From the NCBI RefSeq assembly GCF_015477775.1, contig NZ_JADLQO010000011.1:228883-292882 (forward strand): a stretch of DNA of 64,000 nucleotides, in the 5' to 3' direction. Shown here one piece after another: positions 32,584 through 41,524 of the stretch. Made by a program: the position numbers and the translations under genes. Every line of letters starts with the position of its first letter. Within the stretch, counting starts at the first letter, position 1. The DNA comes from Nocardia abscessus (GTDB lineage: Bacteria > Actinomycetota > Actinomycetes > Mycobacteriales > Mycobacteriaceae). The notes beneath the pieces were generated by a model. That model did not search any database. It saw only the letters and a program-made list of their open reading frames with translations, and was not told where the DNA came from.

Positions 32584-33720
32584 ATGTCGGTGCGACGTGC
32601 AGGAATCAGCGTGGCCGTGGCGGCATTGCTCTTCGCGGGACCGTCGGTCGGTTCGGCGGGGGCCGATCCGGTCGCCGCAGGCGCGGCGCCGGGCACGGTC
32701 GCGACCGACGCGGCGCTGCCCGAACAGCTCTGGATCGAGGGCACGGGTACAGCGCGCCGCGTGACGTACTGGACCCGGACCTCCGATGACCAGCCCGCAC
32801 TCTCCAGCGGCGCCGTGTTCGTTCCCGCGGGCGCGCCGCCGAGTGGCGGCTGGCCGGTGCTGTCCTGGGAGCACGGAACGGTCGGCCTCGCCGACGAATG
32901 CGCTCCTTCGACCGTGGGCCGCAGCAAGCGCGACCTGGATTACCTGGCGACCTGGCTGCGGCAGGGTTACGCCGTCGTGGCGACCGACTACATCGGTCTG
33001 GGCACCCCGGGCCCGCACGCGTACCTGGATGGGCGCGCCGAGGCGCACGCGGCGATCGACATGGTGCGCGCGGCCCGCGCCCTCGACGGTTCGCTGTCGT
33101 CGAAGTGGATCGCGATCGGCCAGTCCCAAGGCGGGGGCGGGGCGGTGTTCACCGCGTCGCTGGCCACGAGGTACGCCCCCGAGCTCGACTATCGCGGCGC
33201 CGTCGCCACCGGTCCGGCCTCCAATATCGTCGACGCCGCTTCGTTTCTCGGGCCCACCGCGCCGGCGATCGACAACGCGCACCTCACCGCCTACCTCGCC
33301 TACGTGATGAACGGGCTGAAGGCGGCGCGCCCCGGCTTCGACCTGGACAGCTACCTCAGCCCCGAGGGCAAGCAGTTGGCCAGCGCCGCGGAGTCACTGT
33401 GCTTTCAACCGCTGGCCGACCGCGCGCGAGGGATCGCGGTCAACCGGTTGTTCTCGCGCCCGCTCGCGGACGGGGATTTCGTCGCCACTGCCCGCCCCGT
33501 GATGGACGTTCCGCTCACCGGCTACGACCGCCCGCTCTTCCTCGGTCAGGGCACGAACGACACCGATGTCCCTGCCCCGCTGACCGCGAAGTTGGTGGCC
33601 GACATGGAATTGCACGGTGTGCGGCCCGAAGTCCATGTGTATCCGGGGAAGGATCACAGCGCCACCATGGCCGCTTCATTGGCCGACAGCATCCCGTTCG
33701 TCGCGCGCCTGTTCGCCTGA
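32584..33720 (+). CDS. Secretory lipase (LIP family)
   Basis: A 378-residue exported alpha/beta-hydrolase. A Sec signal ('GISVAVAALLFAGPSVGSAGA') is followed by the LIP-family body: 'LSWEHGTVGLADECAPS', 'GYAVVATDYIGLGTPGPHAYLDG', the nucleophile elbow 'IAIGQSQGGGGAVF' (Ser), 'LFLGQGTNDTDVPA' (Asp) and 'VYPGKDHSATM' (His). Two Cys ('DECAPS', 'SLCFQP') sit where the family has a disulfide. GAGAGG before ATG 32584 supports the start. It is divergent from, and probably repressed by, the TetR protein. Confidence 0.9.
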   Translation: MSVRRAGISVAVAALLFAGPSVGSAGADPVAAGAAPGTVATDAALPEQLWIEGTGTARRVTYWTRTSDDQPALSSGAVFVPAGAPPSGGWPVLSWEHGTVGLADECAPSTVGRSKRDLDYLATWLRQGYAVVATDYIGLGTPGPHAYLDGRAEAHAAIDMVRAARALDGSLSSKWIAIGQSQGGGGAVFTASLATRYAPELDYRGAVATGPASNIVDAASFLGPTAPAIDNAHLTAYLAYVMNGLKAARPGFDLDSYLSPEGKQLASAAESLCFQPLADRARGIAVNRLFSRPLADGDFVATARPVMDVPLTGYDRPLFLGQGTNDTDVPAPLTAKLVADMELHGVRPEVHVYPGKDHSATMAASLADSIPFVARLFA

Positions 33721-33741
33721 CCCGGGGCCCGCCGCGAGGAG

Positions 33742-35181
33742 TCAGGCGCGTGCGGCCGCGGGCTCGAGGTCGAGGGCGTCCTGCGGCGGCGCGGTCGGCT
33801 TGCGGACCGGAATGGCGAGCGCGACGAGCGCGGCAAGCACGGAGACGCCGCAGCCGATCAGCAAACCGGTGCGGAAACCGGCTTCGGTGGGGATGGTGTG
33901 GGTACCGAGGCGGGTGCTCAGCTGCGCGAGCACCACGCCGACGACCGCGGCCGACACCGAGGTGCCGATCGAGCGCATCAAGGTGTTGAAGCTGTTGGCG
34001 GACGCGGTCTCCGACAGCGGGACCGCACCCATGATGAGCGCGGGCATCGAGCCGTAGGCCAGGCCGACGCCACCGCTGCACACGCAGGTGACGATGAGCA
34101 GGCCCCAGGTCGAGCCCAGCAGCAGGACCGACGAACCGTACCCGAGGGCGATCACCGCGCTGCCCACGATGAGCGTCACTTTCGGGCCGCGCGCGGCCGA
34201 GAGCCGGGCGCCCAGCGGGGAGACCGCCATCATCACCAGCCCGGCCGGGGCCATCCACAGTCCCATCGCGAGCATGGACTGCCCGAGGCCGTAACCGGTG
34301 ACCACCGGCAGTTGCAGCAGCTGCGGGATGATCAACGACTGCGCGTACATCGCGAACCCGACCACGACCGAGGCCGCGTTGGTCAGCAGTACCTGCTTGC
34401 GTGCGGTCACCCGCAGGTCGACCAGCGGGTCGGCGGTGCGTAGTTCCCACCAGCCCCAGATCACCAGCACCAAGGCCCCCGCCGCGAAGAGGCCGAGGGT
34501 GGTTCCGCTCGCCCAACCCCAGTCGGCGCCCTTGGACACCGCGAGTAGCAGGCACACCAGCGCGGTGCCGAGGCCGAGCGCGCCGAGCAGATCGAAGCCG
34601 CCGCCTCCGCGCGCCGGGATGGCGGGCACGAGCAGCCAGATCAGCGTGGCCACGCCCGCGCTCAGCACGGCCGAGCCCCAGAACAGCACCCGCCAGCTGG
34701 CGTTCTCGGCGACCGCCGCGGCCAGCGGAAGCCCCAGTGCGCCACCGATGCCCATCGACGCGCTCATCACCGCGATGGAGGTGCCGAGCCGTTCGGTGGG
34801 CAGGACGTCGCGCAACGCGCTGATGCCGAGCGGGACCACGCCCATGCCGATGCCCTGCAGACCGCGTCCGGCGATCATCGGGACGACCGAGCTCGCGACC
34901 GCGCACACCAGTGACCCCGCGATGAGCGGAATCGTGCACACCAGCAGCATCGGGCGTTTGCCGTAGAGATCGCCGAGCCTTCCGGTGATCGGAGTGGCCA
35001 CCGCGCCGGCCAGCAGTGTCGCGGTGATCACCCAGGAGGCGTTGGACGCGGTGGTGTGCAGCAGCCGGGGAAGATCCCCGATCAACGGCACCACCAGGGT
35101 TTGCATCAGAGCGGCGACGATGCCCGCCGCCGCGAGCACGCCGACGATGCCCTCGGACCGTACTGCGGATGGTGCTGCCAC
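33742..35181 (-). CDS. MFS drug-resistance-type transporter (DHA2-like)
   Basis: A 479-residue protein with about 14 membrane helices. Motif A occurs between helices 2 and 3 ('GRLGDLYGKRPMLLVC') and motif C-like 'SASMGIGGALGLPLAA' in helix 5, typical of DHA2 drug/proton antiporters. Start is GTG 35181 with GGGAG 8 nt upstream. It is divergent from a MarR regulator; TGCAT/ATGCA dyad sequence lies between, suggesting MarR-controlled efflux of toxic compounds. Confidence 0.9.
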   Translation of the reverse strand: MAAPSAVRSEGIVGVLAAAGIVAALMQTLVVPLIGDLPRLLHTTASNASWVITATLLAGAVATPITGRLGDLYGKRPMLLVCTIPLIAGSLVCAVASSVVPMIAGRGLQGIGMGVVPLGISALRDVLPTERLGTSIAVMSASMGIGGALGLPLAAAVAENASWRVLFWGSAVLSAGVATLIWLLVPAIPARGGGGFDLLGALGLGTALVCLLLAVSKGADWGWASGTTLGLFAAGALVLVIWGWWELRTADPLVDLRVTARKQVLLTNAASVVVGFAMYAQSLIIPQLLQLPVVTGYGLGQSMLAMGLWMAPAGLVMMAVSPLGARLSAARGPKVTLIVGSAVIALGYGSSVLLLGSTWGLLIVTCVCSGGVGLAYGSMPALIMGAVPLSETASANSFNTLMRSIGTSVSAAVVGVVLAQLSTRLGTHTIPTEAGFRTGLLIGCGVSVLAALVALAIPVRKPTAPPQDALDLEPAAARA

Positions 35182-35225
35182 GCGAATCTCCCTCTCTCGA
35201 ATCGATGTGCACAGTACATATTTAT

Positions 35226-35236
35226 TGCATTATGCA
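35226..35236. promoter_or_regulatory. Dyad in the MFS-MarR shared promoter region
   Basis: TGCAT (35226-35230) and ATGCA (35232-35236) form a perfect dyad around one T, in an A/T-rich divergent promoter. A second half-site, TATGCAAA, follows at 35250-35256. Typical placement for a MarR operator. Confidence 0.45.
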
Positions 35237-35335
35237 CAAGAGTTGTACTATGCAAATTCCCTGTACAGGCGCATGAATGTGATATATCTGCGGGGGTGAT
35301 GAGCCCGTGGCTCGCGAGATCGGCAGGAGCGTCGC

Positions 35336-35785
35336 GTGGACAAGCCCGTACCTTCGGTGGAGTTCGAAACCATGCTGCTGGGGCGGCACAGCCTCAGCGC
35401 GAAGACCCGCCGGGGCAGCGGCCACCTCGACCGCAGCGCCTACACCGTGCTGAGCAGGCTGCGAGTCCAGGGCCCCATGTCCGTGGGTGAGCTCAGCGAA
35501 GCCTTCGGTCTGGACACCTCCACGCTGCACCGCCAGACGACCGCCATGCGCAAAGCCGGTCTGATCGAACGCATTCCGGATCCGGACGGCGGCATGGCGC
35601 GCAAGTTCCGCATCACCACCGAGGGCGGGCGGCAGCTCGACGCCGAACGGGCCTACAACGTGCACGCGCTCGAGACCGTGCTGGCGGACTGGACGGCGCA
35701 GGACGTCGCCGCGTTCGCGGAATTCCTGAAGCGGTTCAACACCGACATCGAACGCATCGACAAGCGCCCGTGGCCCCGGCCGTGA
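35336..35785 (+). CDS. MarR family transcriptional regulator
   Basis: A 149-residue MarR protein. 'MSVGELSEAFGLDTSTLHRQTTAMRKAGLIERIPDPDGG' is the winged-helix HTH with its wing 'MARKFRITTEGG', flanked by dimer helices. GTG 35336 is preceded by AGGAG with a 6-nt gap. It is divergent from the DHA2-type transporter gene and is the likely repressor of it. Confidence 0.9.
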   Translation: MDKPVPSVEFETMLLGRHSLSAKTRRGSGHLDRSAYTVLSRLRVQGPMSVGELSEAFGLDTSTLHRQTTAMRKAGLIERIPDPDGGMARKFRITTEGGRQLDAERAYNVHALETVLADWTAQDVAAFAEFLKRFNTDIERIDKRPWPRP

Positions 35786-35850
35786 ACGCGGGCCCCCGGA
35801 TGCACACGAAACCTCCACAATTGCCGCCGGATCTCTCCACAGCCGGTGGC

Positions 35851-35856
35851 TAGGGT
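35851..35856 (+). promoter_or_regulatory. -10 box for a leaderless response-regulator mRNA
   Basis: TAGGGT (TANNNT type) ends 7 nt before ATG 35864, and no Shine-Dalgarno site is present. Transcription would therefore start at or next to the A of the ATG. Confidence 0.45.
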
Positions 35857-35863
35857 TCCGTGC

Positions 35864-36559
35864 ATGGAACACAGCGCACCGGCGCAGGCCGCACGGCGGA
35901 TCCTGGTGGTGGACGACGAGCTGACCATCGCCGAATCCGTCGCGGCGCGCCTGCGGGCGGAAGGGTTCACCGTTGATCTGGCGCACGACGGTCCCTCGGC
36001 GGTCACCGCCGCCGAGGCCGTCGAGCCCGACCTGGTGGTGCTCGATGTCATGCTGCCGGGATTCGACGGGCTGGAAGTGTGCAGGCGCATCCAGGCGCGT
36101 CGGCCGGTACCGGTGCTCATGCTGACCGCGCGGGCCGACGAAACCGACCAGCTCGTCGGCCTGGGCGTAGGCGCGGACGACTACCTGACGAAACCGTTCT
36201 CGCTGCGTGTGCTCGCCGCCCGGGTGCACGCGCTGCTGCGCCGGATGGATCGGGTGGCCGACCGCGACGGCGCGACGATCCTGGTGGGCGACCTCCGCAT
36301 CGATGTCGATCAGCGCCGGGTCTGGCGCGCCGACGTCGAGGCCCGGCTCACGCCACTGGAATTCGAACTGCTCGCCCGGCTGGCTCGCCGTCCGCGCACG
36401 GTGCTCGCGCGCGAGCGGCTGCTCGAGGACGTCTGGGACTGGTCCGACGCGGCGGGCACCCGCGCGGTCGACAGCCACATCAAGGCGTTGCGCCGCAAGC
36501 TCGGCGCCGACCTGATCCGCACCGTGCGCGGCGTCGGCTACGCCCTGGAAGCCCGATGA
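35864..36559 (+). CDS. OmpR-type two-component response regulator
   Basis: A 231-residue regulator. The receiver (about residues 13-125) has the acidic pocket ('ILVVDDE'), phospho-acceptor Asp61 ('VVLDVMLPG'), Thr in 'MLTARAD' and Lys in 'YLTKPF'. Residues about 135-230 form an OmpR winged helix ('ARLTPLEFELLARLARRPRTVLARERLLEDVWDW' to 'VRGVGYAL'). The ATG overlaps no upstream gene; the stop overlaps the kinase start by 4 bp (ATGA). Confidence 0.95.
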   Translation: MEHSAPAQAARRILVVDDELTIAESVAARLRAEGFTVDLAHDGPSAVTAAEAVEPDLVVLDVMLPGFDGLEVCRRIQARRPVPVLMLTARADETDQLVGLGVGADDYLTKPFSLRVLAARVHALLRRMDRVADRDGATILVGDLRIDVDQRRVWRADVEARLTPLEFELLARLARRPRTVLARERLLEDVWDWSDAAGTRAVDSHIKALRRKLGADLIRTVRGVGYALEAR

Positions 36560-37659
36560 GCGCCGAGCCCGGGCGGGCGACGGAGGTGGAACGGGTCGGC
36601 TCGGACCGGCCCGGCGGCGCGGTTCGCGAAAGGTGGAGCTGGGTACGCCGGGTCGGCGACCGCGCGGCCGAGCTGTTGCCGCGGCCGCTGGACCCGGTGA
36701 AGTCGATCAAGCTGAAGTTGGCGATCCTCATGCTGTGTTCCGGCGGGGTCGCATTCGGGTTCTTCCGCTTCAAGATCGGGTGGCTGCCGCCGCGCACCAC
36801 CCTCACCGCGGTGGTGATCGCGCTGGTGACCTCGCAATTCCTCGCCCACGGCATCACCAGGCCGCTGCGCGAGATGACCGCGGCGGCCAAACGGATGGCC
36901 CAGGGCGACTACACCCTGCGGGTGCGGGCGAGCTCCCGCGACGAAGTGGGGCAGCTGGCCGAGGCGTTCAACCAGATGGCCGCCGACCTGGCCGCGGCGG
37001 ACCAGCAGCGCCGTGACCTCATCGCGAACGTCTCGCACGAATTGCGCACCCCCATCACTGCTTTGCACGCGGTACTGGAGAACTTGGTCGACGGCGTCTC
37101 CCAACCCGACCCGGCGACCCTGAGCACCGCACTGGCCCAGACAGAACGGCTGACGCTGCTGGTCTCGGAATTGCTCGACCTCTCCAGCATCGAAGCGGGC
37201 GCTTTGCGGCTGGTGCGCGAGGACCTGCCGATCGCGCCGCTGCTGGCCGACGTCGTCGCCGAAGCGGAGGTCATGACCGCCGCGCTCGGGCGCGGCGTGC
37301 GCTTCCGCACCGACGTGCTGCCCGGCACCGCCCGCGTATACGCCGACCGCGCGCGTCTGCATCAGGTGCTGCTGAACCTGCTCGACAACGCCGCTCGGCA
37401 CGGCCCCGCGGGCGGCGAGGTCCGCCTCGCCGTGCGCGTGTCGCCGGGCGAGGTGGTGATCGACGTCGAGGACGACGGTCCCGGCATACCGCCCGCCGAA
37501 CGCGCCAGGGTGTTCGACCGGTTCACCCGCGGCCGGACCTCGGGCGGCGGCACCGGGCTCGGCCTCGCCATCTCCCGCTGGGTGGTCGACCTGCACGGCG
37601 GCACCATCGCCGTCGCCGATCCCGGCTCCCGCATCCGGGTGGTTCTGCCCGGCCGCTGA
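36556..37659 (+). CDS. Sensor histidine kinase with minimal outer loop
   Basis: A 367-residue kinase. Two membrane segments (about residues 55-70 and 80-97) are separated by only about ten residues, so it belongs to the intramembrane-sensing type that detects membrane-borne signals or partner proteins. A HAMP domain ('HGITRPLREMTAAAKRMAQGDY'), the HisKA H-box ('NVSHELRTPITAL', phospho-His161) and an ATPase domain follow ('NLLDNAARHG', 'DDGPGIPPAER', 'GGGTGLGLAIS'). Translationally coupled to the regulator upstream and followed by a DUF4173 membrane protein. Confidence 0.95.
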   Translation: MSAEPGRATEVERVGSDRPGGAVRERWSWVRRVGDRAAELLPRPLDPVKSIKLKLAILMLCSGGVAFGFFRFKIGWLPPRTTLTAVVIALVTSQFLAHGITRPLREMTAAAKRMAQGDYTLRVRASSRDEVGQLAEAFNQMAADLAAADQQRRDLIANVSHELRTPITALHAVLENLVDGVSQPDPATLSTALAQTERLTLLVSELLDLSSIEAGALRLVREDLPIAPLLADVVAEAEVMTAALGRGVRFRTDVLPGTARVYADRARLHQVLLNLLDNAARHGPAGGEVRLAVRVSPGEVVIDVEDDGPGIPPAERARVFDRFTRGRTSGGGTGLGLAISRWVVDLHGGTIAVADPGSRIRVVLPGR

Positions 37660-37734
37660 TCTGCCACATCACATGACCCGGACCGCCAGGACGGACCCCG
37701 GGGCCGTTCCGCACGCCTATCGAAGGGACCGACC

Positions 37735-39432
37735 ATGCCTCCAGAACCCGAATCCGCCCCGGCGGCCGAGCCGTCGGCTGTGCCCGCACCGCCTGCCTCG
37801 AGCGCTGAAACCACGCGATCGACAACCGATTCCAGTGAAAGGCCCGCTGCGCCCGCTGCTCCGGTACCGGACGCGTCGGCGGGCCGTGAGCAGGAGGCAG
37901 CGGGCACCGCCGCTGGGGATTCGCCCGCCCGGGACGACAAGCCGGGCACGCGGCCCTCGGGCGTGCCCGTGATCGCGCGGCCGAAGTGGCACCGTGTCGC
38001 CTGCCCGCCGGGCGTCGTGCTCGCCGCGCTCGTCTCCGGACTCGCGGCGGCGATCCTGATCCACTGGGACCGGCCCGGCATCGGCTGGGTCCTCGCCGCC
38101 GCGATCGCCGCTTCGGCGGTCTTTCTCGTCGACCGCAATGCACGCGAAAACGTGACCGATACGACGACAGAAGCTTCCGAGGACGCGAAACCGGCGCCCG
38201 AACGGCCGGCGGTGGTCGGCTACGTGTGGAACGCGGGCCGCTTGTGGTGGGCAACCGTCGCGCTCGCTCTGCTCGCGGTCGGGGCCGTCCGCGCCGCGGG
38301 TTGGCTTTTCGCGCTGTGCGTGCTGGCGGCATGCGTCGCCGGTTCGCTCGCGGTGGTCGGACGCCGGTCGGCGAACGGCATCCTCTACGACACCCTCGCG
38401 GTCGGGCTGGAGGCGGTGGCAGCTGTGCCGTGGGCGTACGCAGGCGCCGTGCGGGCGCGCGCCGGCAAGCCCACACCCGGGTTGCGTCTCGGACTGTCGG
38501 TGGCGGTGACCCTCGCGCTGCTCGCGGTGTTCGTTCCGCTGCTCGGCAGCGCCGACGCGATGTTCGCCGCACTGCTGGAGACCGTGACCCCGGACGTGGA
38601 GATGCCGTCGATGGTGCGGTGGGTCGTCCTGTTCGTGGTGGTGGCGCTCGGCGCGCTCGGCGCGATGTACGTGCTCGCGGGCCCGCCGCCGCCCGCCGCC
38701 GCGGTAGCGGGCGGGCGGACTTTGCGCCGGACGGAATGGGCGCTGCCGGTCGGTGCGCTCGCGATCCTCTTCGCGGCGTTCGTCGCGACGCAATTCGTCG
38801 CGCTCTTCGGCGGCGACGACTATGTCCAGGACACGTCGGGTCTGACCTACGCCGAATACGCCCGCACCGGGTTCTGGCAGCTCTCGGCGGTCACCGTCCT
38901 GACCCTCGCGGTGCTGCTGATCGTGCTGCGCTGGGCTGCCCAGGACACCGCCGCCGACCGGTGGTGGCTGCGCGGGTTGCTCACGGCGGTGAGCCTGCTC
39001 GCTCTCGTCATCGTCGCCTCGGCCCTCGGCCGGATGTGGACCTACCAGCAGGCCTACGGCTTCACGGTACTGCGTCTACTGGTGGAAGCCTGCGAACTGT
39101 GGCTGGGCCTGGTCTATGTCCTGGTCCTGATCGCAGTTGTGCGGCTACACCGGGCGTGGTTGCCGCGCGCCGTGCTCGGCACGGCGATGGCCACGCTGCT
39201 CGTCCTCGCCGTCCTCGACCCGGAGCGATTGATCGCCGACGAGAACATCGATCGCTGGCAACAGGGCAAATCGCTGGACACCGAGTACCTGCTCACTCTT
39301 TCGCCCGACATCCTGCCCGCGATCGATCGGCTTCCCGAACCCCTGCGCGCCGACGTGCACGCCCGGCTGCGCGCCGACCTCGACGAGGACACCTGGCAGA
39401 GCTGGAATCTCTCGCGGGCGAGAGCGCGATGA
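37735..39432 (+). CDS. DUF4173 (DUF4153-like) membrane protein
   Basis: A 565-residue protein. Residues 1-85 are Pro/Ala/Glu-rich and probably disordered in the cytoplasm. From about 90 on, some eleven membrane helices follow. The family block is 'LLGSADAMFAALLE', then 'FVATQFVALFGGDDYVQDTSGLTYAEYARTGFWQL', which is the DUF4173 signature. The last about 60 residues are soluble. It lies 75 bp after the kinase and is likely its genetic partner: a kinase with almost no outer loop plus a multi-helix partner suggests sensing through this protein. Confidence 0.8.
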   Translation: MPPEPESAPAAEPSAVPAPPASSAETTRSTTDSSERPAAPAAPVPDASAGREQEAAGTAAGDSPARDDKPGTRPSGVPVIARPKWHRVACPPGVVLAALVSGLAAAILIHWDRPGIGWVLAAAIAASAVFLVDRNARENVTDTTTEASEDAKPAPERPAVVGYVWNAGRLWWATVALALLAVGAVRAAGWLFALCVLAACVAGSLAVVGRRSANGILYDTLAVGLEAVAAVPWAYAGAVRARAGKPTPGLRLGLSVAVTLALLAVFVPLLGSADAMFAALLETVTPDVEMPSMVRWVVLFVVVALGALGAMYVLAGPPPPAAAVAGGRTLRRTEWALPVGALAILFAAFVATQFVALFGGDDYVQDTSGLTYAEYARTGFWQLSAVTVLTLAVLLIVLRWAAQDTAADRWWLRGLLTAVSLLALVIVASALGRMWTYQQAYGFTVLRLLVEACELWLGLVYVLVLIAVVRLHRAWLPRAVLGTAMATLLVLAVLDPERLIADENIDRWQQGKSLDTEYLLTLSPDILPAIDRLPEPLRADVHARLRADLDEDTWQSWNLSRARAR

Positions 39433-39442
39433 GCTCCCGTGC

Positions 39443-39458
39443 AATACACTTGTATTAT
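39443..39458. promoter_or_regulatory. Operator and -10 box of the toxin-antitoxin operon
   Basis: AATACA (39443-39448) and TGTATT (39451-39456) form a perfect dyad with a 2-bp spacer. TATTAT at 39453-39458 overlaps it as a -10 box, 8 nt before GTG 39467. An RHH antitoxin bound here would autorepress a leaderless or nearly leaderless mRNA. Confidence 0.6.
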
Positions 39459-39466
39459 CGCTGATC

Positions 39467-39745
39467 GTGGGTTATAACTGGCCTGAGTGGGCACTGTTGT
39501 CGCTGGTGGGGATCGATCCTCGCGAAGTGCTGCAGGTGCTCACGGGCGCCCGCCGATGGCCTCGGCAGGCGCGTGGCCGGAACGAGCTCGCGGTCCTGAC
39601 GGTGTGGGGCCGGACGGAGACAGGCCGGCCACTCATCGTCGCTGTCCGCCGCACCGAAGGCTGGCAGTGGGACATTCTGGGCGCGGTCGAGATGACCGAG
39701 GCTCAGGTGGCCGAACTCGAGCGTTGGGAGCACGCCGATGACTGA
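39467..39745 (+). CDS. Putative toxin of a type II toxin-antitoxin pair
   Basis: A 92-residue protein starting at GTG 39467, 8 nt after the -10 box. It has an alpha-beta layout ('ALLSLVGIDPREVLQVLTGARRWPR', 'LAVLTVWGRTETGRPLIVAVRR', 'WDILGAVEMTEAQVAELERW') that recalls BrnT/RelE-like toxins, but no catalytic motif is certain. Its stop overlaps the antitoxin start by 8 bp, which fixes the pair. Toxin precedes antitoxin, as in HigBA or BrnTA loci. Confidence 0.65.
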   Translation: MGYNWPEWALLSLVGIDPREVLQVLTGARRWPRQARGRNELAVLTVWGRTETGRPLIVAVRRTEGWQWDILGAVEMTEAQVAELERWEHADD

Positions 39746-40061
39746 CTATCCGACGAATCCGAAGGACGTCCAGGACTTCCTGTCCGGTCTCGAATACACC
39801 GACGCGCCCGTGGACCCGGCCGAGCTGCCCCCGCCGCTGCGCGCCGAGGACACGGTCACCGTCACCACGTCCCTGCGCATCCCGCTCGACCTGCACCAGC
39901 GGGTGAAGAAGGCCGCCGAGCAGCGCAATGTGACCATGTCGGCGCTCATCCGGGACTGGATCGAACTGGAACTCGCCGCGTTGGAGAACGACCAGCCCAT
40001 TTCGCGCGCCGATGCCCTGCGGGCGCTGGCCGCCCTGCATCCACTGCGTCAGTCCGCCTAG
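39738..40061 (+). CDS. CopG/RHH-type antitoxin
   Basis: A 107-residue protein. 'VTVTTSLRIPLDLHQRVKKAAEQRNVTMSALIRDWIELELAAL' (about residues 35-75) is a ribbon-helix-helix DNA-binding fold, as in CopG/BrnA antitoxins. The N-terminal 'VQDFLSGLEYTDAP' and the C-terminal helix probably contact the toxin. Overlap with the toxin gene shows translational coupling; the operator at 39443-39456 is its likely binding site. Confidence 0.75.
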   Translation: MTDYPTNPKDVQDFLSGLEYTDAPVDPAELPPPLRAEDTVTVTTSLRIPLDLHQRVKKAAEQRNVTMSALIRDWIELELAALENDQPISRADALRALAALHPLRQSA

Positions 40062-40161
40062 TCTGCTGCCGCGACGGGCGGCACGGAAATCCGGAGGTCG
40101 ACGGCGATCGGACCGGATACGCGGCGCAGACGCCGCTGGTGGTGCGTGCCGACCGGTGGCC

Positions 40162-40650
40162 TCAGGTCGGATCGGGCTGCGCAGCACCGTCGAGTGCCCG
40201 GCGCACCGCCTCGACCGGGTCGGCCGCGATCACCGTCGCCGTCAGCGGATGCCCGTTCGCGTCGCGAATCTCCCAACCGCCGAGGGAGACAACCGGAATC
40301 CCGCCGCGCCGCCGGGCGAGCGCGACCTCCGACAGCGTGCCCCACGAGCCGCCGATGACGATCACCGCGTCCGCCGACTCGACGAGGATCGCATTGCGCG
40401 CCTCACCCATATTCGTGAACAGCACCGCCGACAACCCGGGACACGCCGCGCCGCGATCGGTGTCCGGACGCACGCCGATCACCAGCCCACCGGCCTCGGC
40501 GGCACCCGCGGTGACCGCGGCCATGACGCCGGTACCGCCACCGCACAGCACGGTCACCCCCGCTCGCGCCAGGAGCCCGCCGACGGCGCGCGCCCACTCC
40601 GCTTCCTGTTCCGTGCACTCCCTCGGCCCGCAGACCGCGACCTGCCGCAC
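40162..40650 (-). CDS. LOG-family (TIGR00725-type) nucleotide-binding protein
   Basis: A 162-residue Rossmann protein of the lysine-decarboxylase-like/LOG superfamily. 'QVAVCGPRECTEQEAEWARAVGGLLARAGVTVLCGGGTGVMAAV' is the nucleotide-binding start and 'AVIVIGGSWGTLSEVALA' replaces the PGGxGTxxE phosphoribohydrolase motif. The Glu is kept but the Pro-Gly-Gly is altered, as in the TIGR00725 group. GTG 40650 has AAAGGGG 6 nt upstream. It lies 19 bp after DUF72, in the riboswitch-controlled operon, which hints at a nucleotide or thiamine-related role. Confidence 0.8.
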   Translation of the reverse strand: MRQVAVCGPRECTEQEAEWARAVGGLLARAGVTVLCGGGTGVMAAVTAGAAEAGGLVIGVRPDTDRGAACPGLSAVLFTNMGEARNAILVESADAVIVIGGSWGTLSEVALARRRGGIPVVSLGGWEIRDANGHPLTATVIAADPVEAVRRALDGAAQPDPT

Positions 40651-40669
40651 CGGCGCCCCTTTCCGTCCT

Positions 40670-41503
40670 TCAACCCGGGTGCCGTGGTGACATGACCGGT
40701 TCCAAGCGCTCCCGCAACGCCATGGCATCGCGCGGCGCCATCACCTTCGCATCGTTGTCGAAGTAGGTATAGACGTCGCCGGATCCGGCCCATGAGCGGA
40801 TCTTCTCCGCCCACATGTCCAAGCCCTCGTCGGTGTATCCGCTGACGTAGAGCTCGTCGTGCCCGTGCAACCGGATGTAGACGAAATCGGCGGTGACCTC
40901 CTCCAGCAGTGGATATTTGCCCGCGGCGTCGGCGACGACCAGTGCCACGTTGTGGCGGGTGAGCAATTCGGTGCAGGCCGGGGTCGCGAAGCTCTCGTGC
41001 CGTATCTCGAGGGCGTGCCGCATCGGCCGGTCGGCGTCTGTGCTCGTGTACGCGGGGTCGACGCGGTGATCGTGCCGCCGTGCGATCTCGGCGGCCTGCT
41101 CGGTGCCGCGGGGGAGCCGGGAGAAGAAGGCATCCAGCACGTCCGCCTCGAATCGGAAGGTCGGCGGCAGTTGCCAGAGAATGGGGCCCAGCTTGGGGCC
41201 GAGCGCCAGCACGCCGGAGGCGAGGAAGTTGGCCAGCGGCTCGTCACCGTCGCGCAGTCGCTTCATATGCGTGATGAACCGGCTGCCCTTCACCGCGAAC
41301 ACGAAATCGTCCGGAGTCTGCTCCGCCCACCTCAGATAGCTGGACGGGCGCTGCAGCGAATAGAACGAGCCGTTGATCTCGACGCTGTCGAGCCGCTCCG
41401 ACAGATGAGCCAACTCGCGCTTGTGCGTCAGGCCCTGCGGATAGAACGTCCCGCGCCAGGGCGGGTACACCCATCCCGAGGTGCCGATCCGGATCCGACC
41501 CAT
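40670..41503 (-). CDS. DUF72 family protein
   Basis: A 277-residue TIM-barrel-type DUF72 protein. Markers are 'RIGTSGWVYPPWRGTFYPQGL', 'RLDSVEINGSFYSLQRPSSYLRWAEQTPDDFVFAVKGSRFITH', 'GPKLGPILWQLPPTF', 'ALEIRHESF' and 'VYTYFDNDAK'. DUF72 resembles AP-endonuclease/xylose-isomerase barrels but its reaction is unknown. It lies between cytX and the LOG-like gene with gaps of 21 and 19 bp, so it is probably under the TPP riboswitch. Confidence 0.9.
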   Translation of the reverse strand: MGRIRIGTSGWVYPPWRGTFYPQGLTHKRELAHLSERLDSVEINGSFYSLQRPSSYLRWAEQTPDDFVFAVKGSRFITHMKRLRDGDEPLANFLASGVLALGPKLGPILWQLPPTFRFEADVLDAFFSRLPRGTEQAAEIARRHDHRVDPAYTSTDADRPMRHALEIRHESFATPACTELLTRHNVALVVADAAGKYPLLEEVTADFVYIRLHGHDELYVSGYTDEGLDMWAEKIRSWAGSGDVYTYFDNDAKVMAPRDAMALRERLEPVMSPRHPG

Positions 41504-41524
41504 CTCTCCATGGTGGCAAATTCG

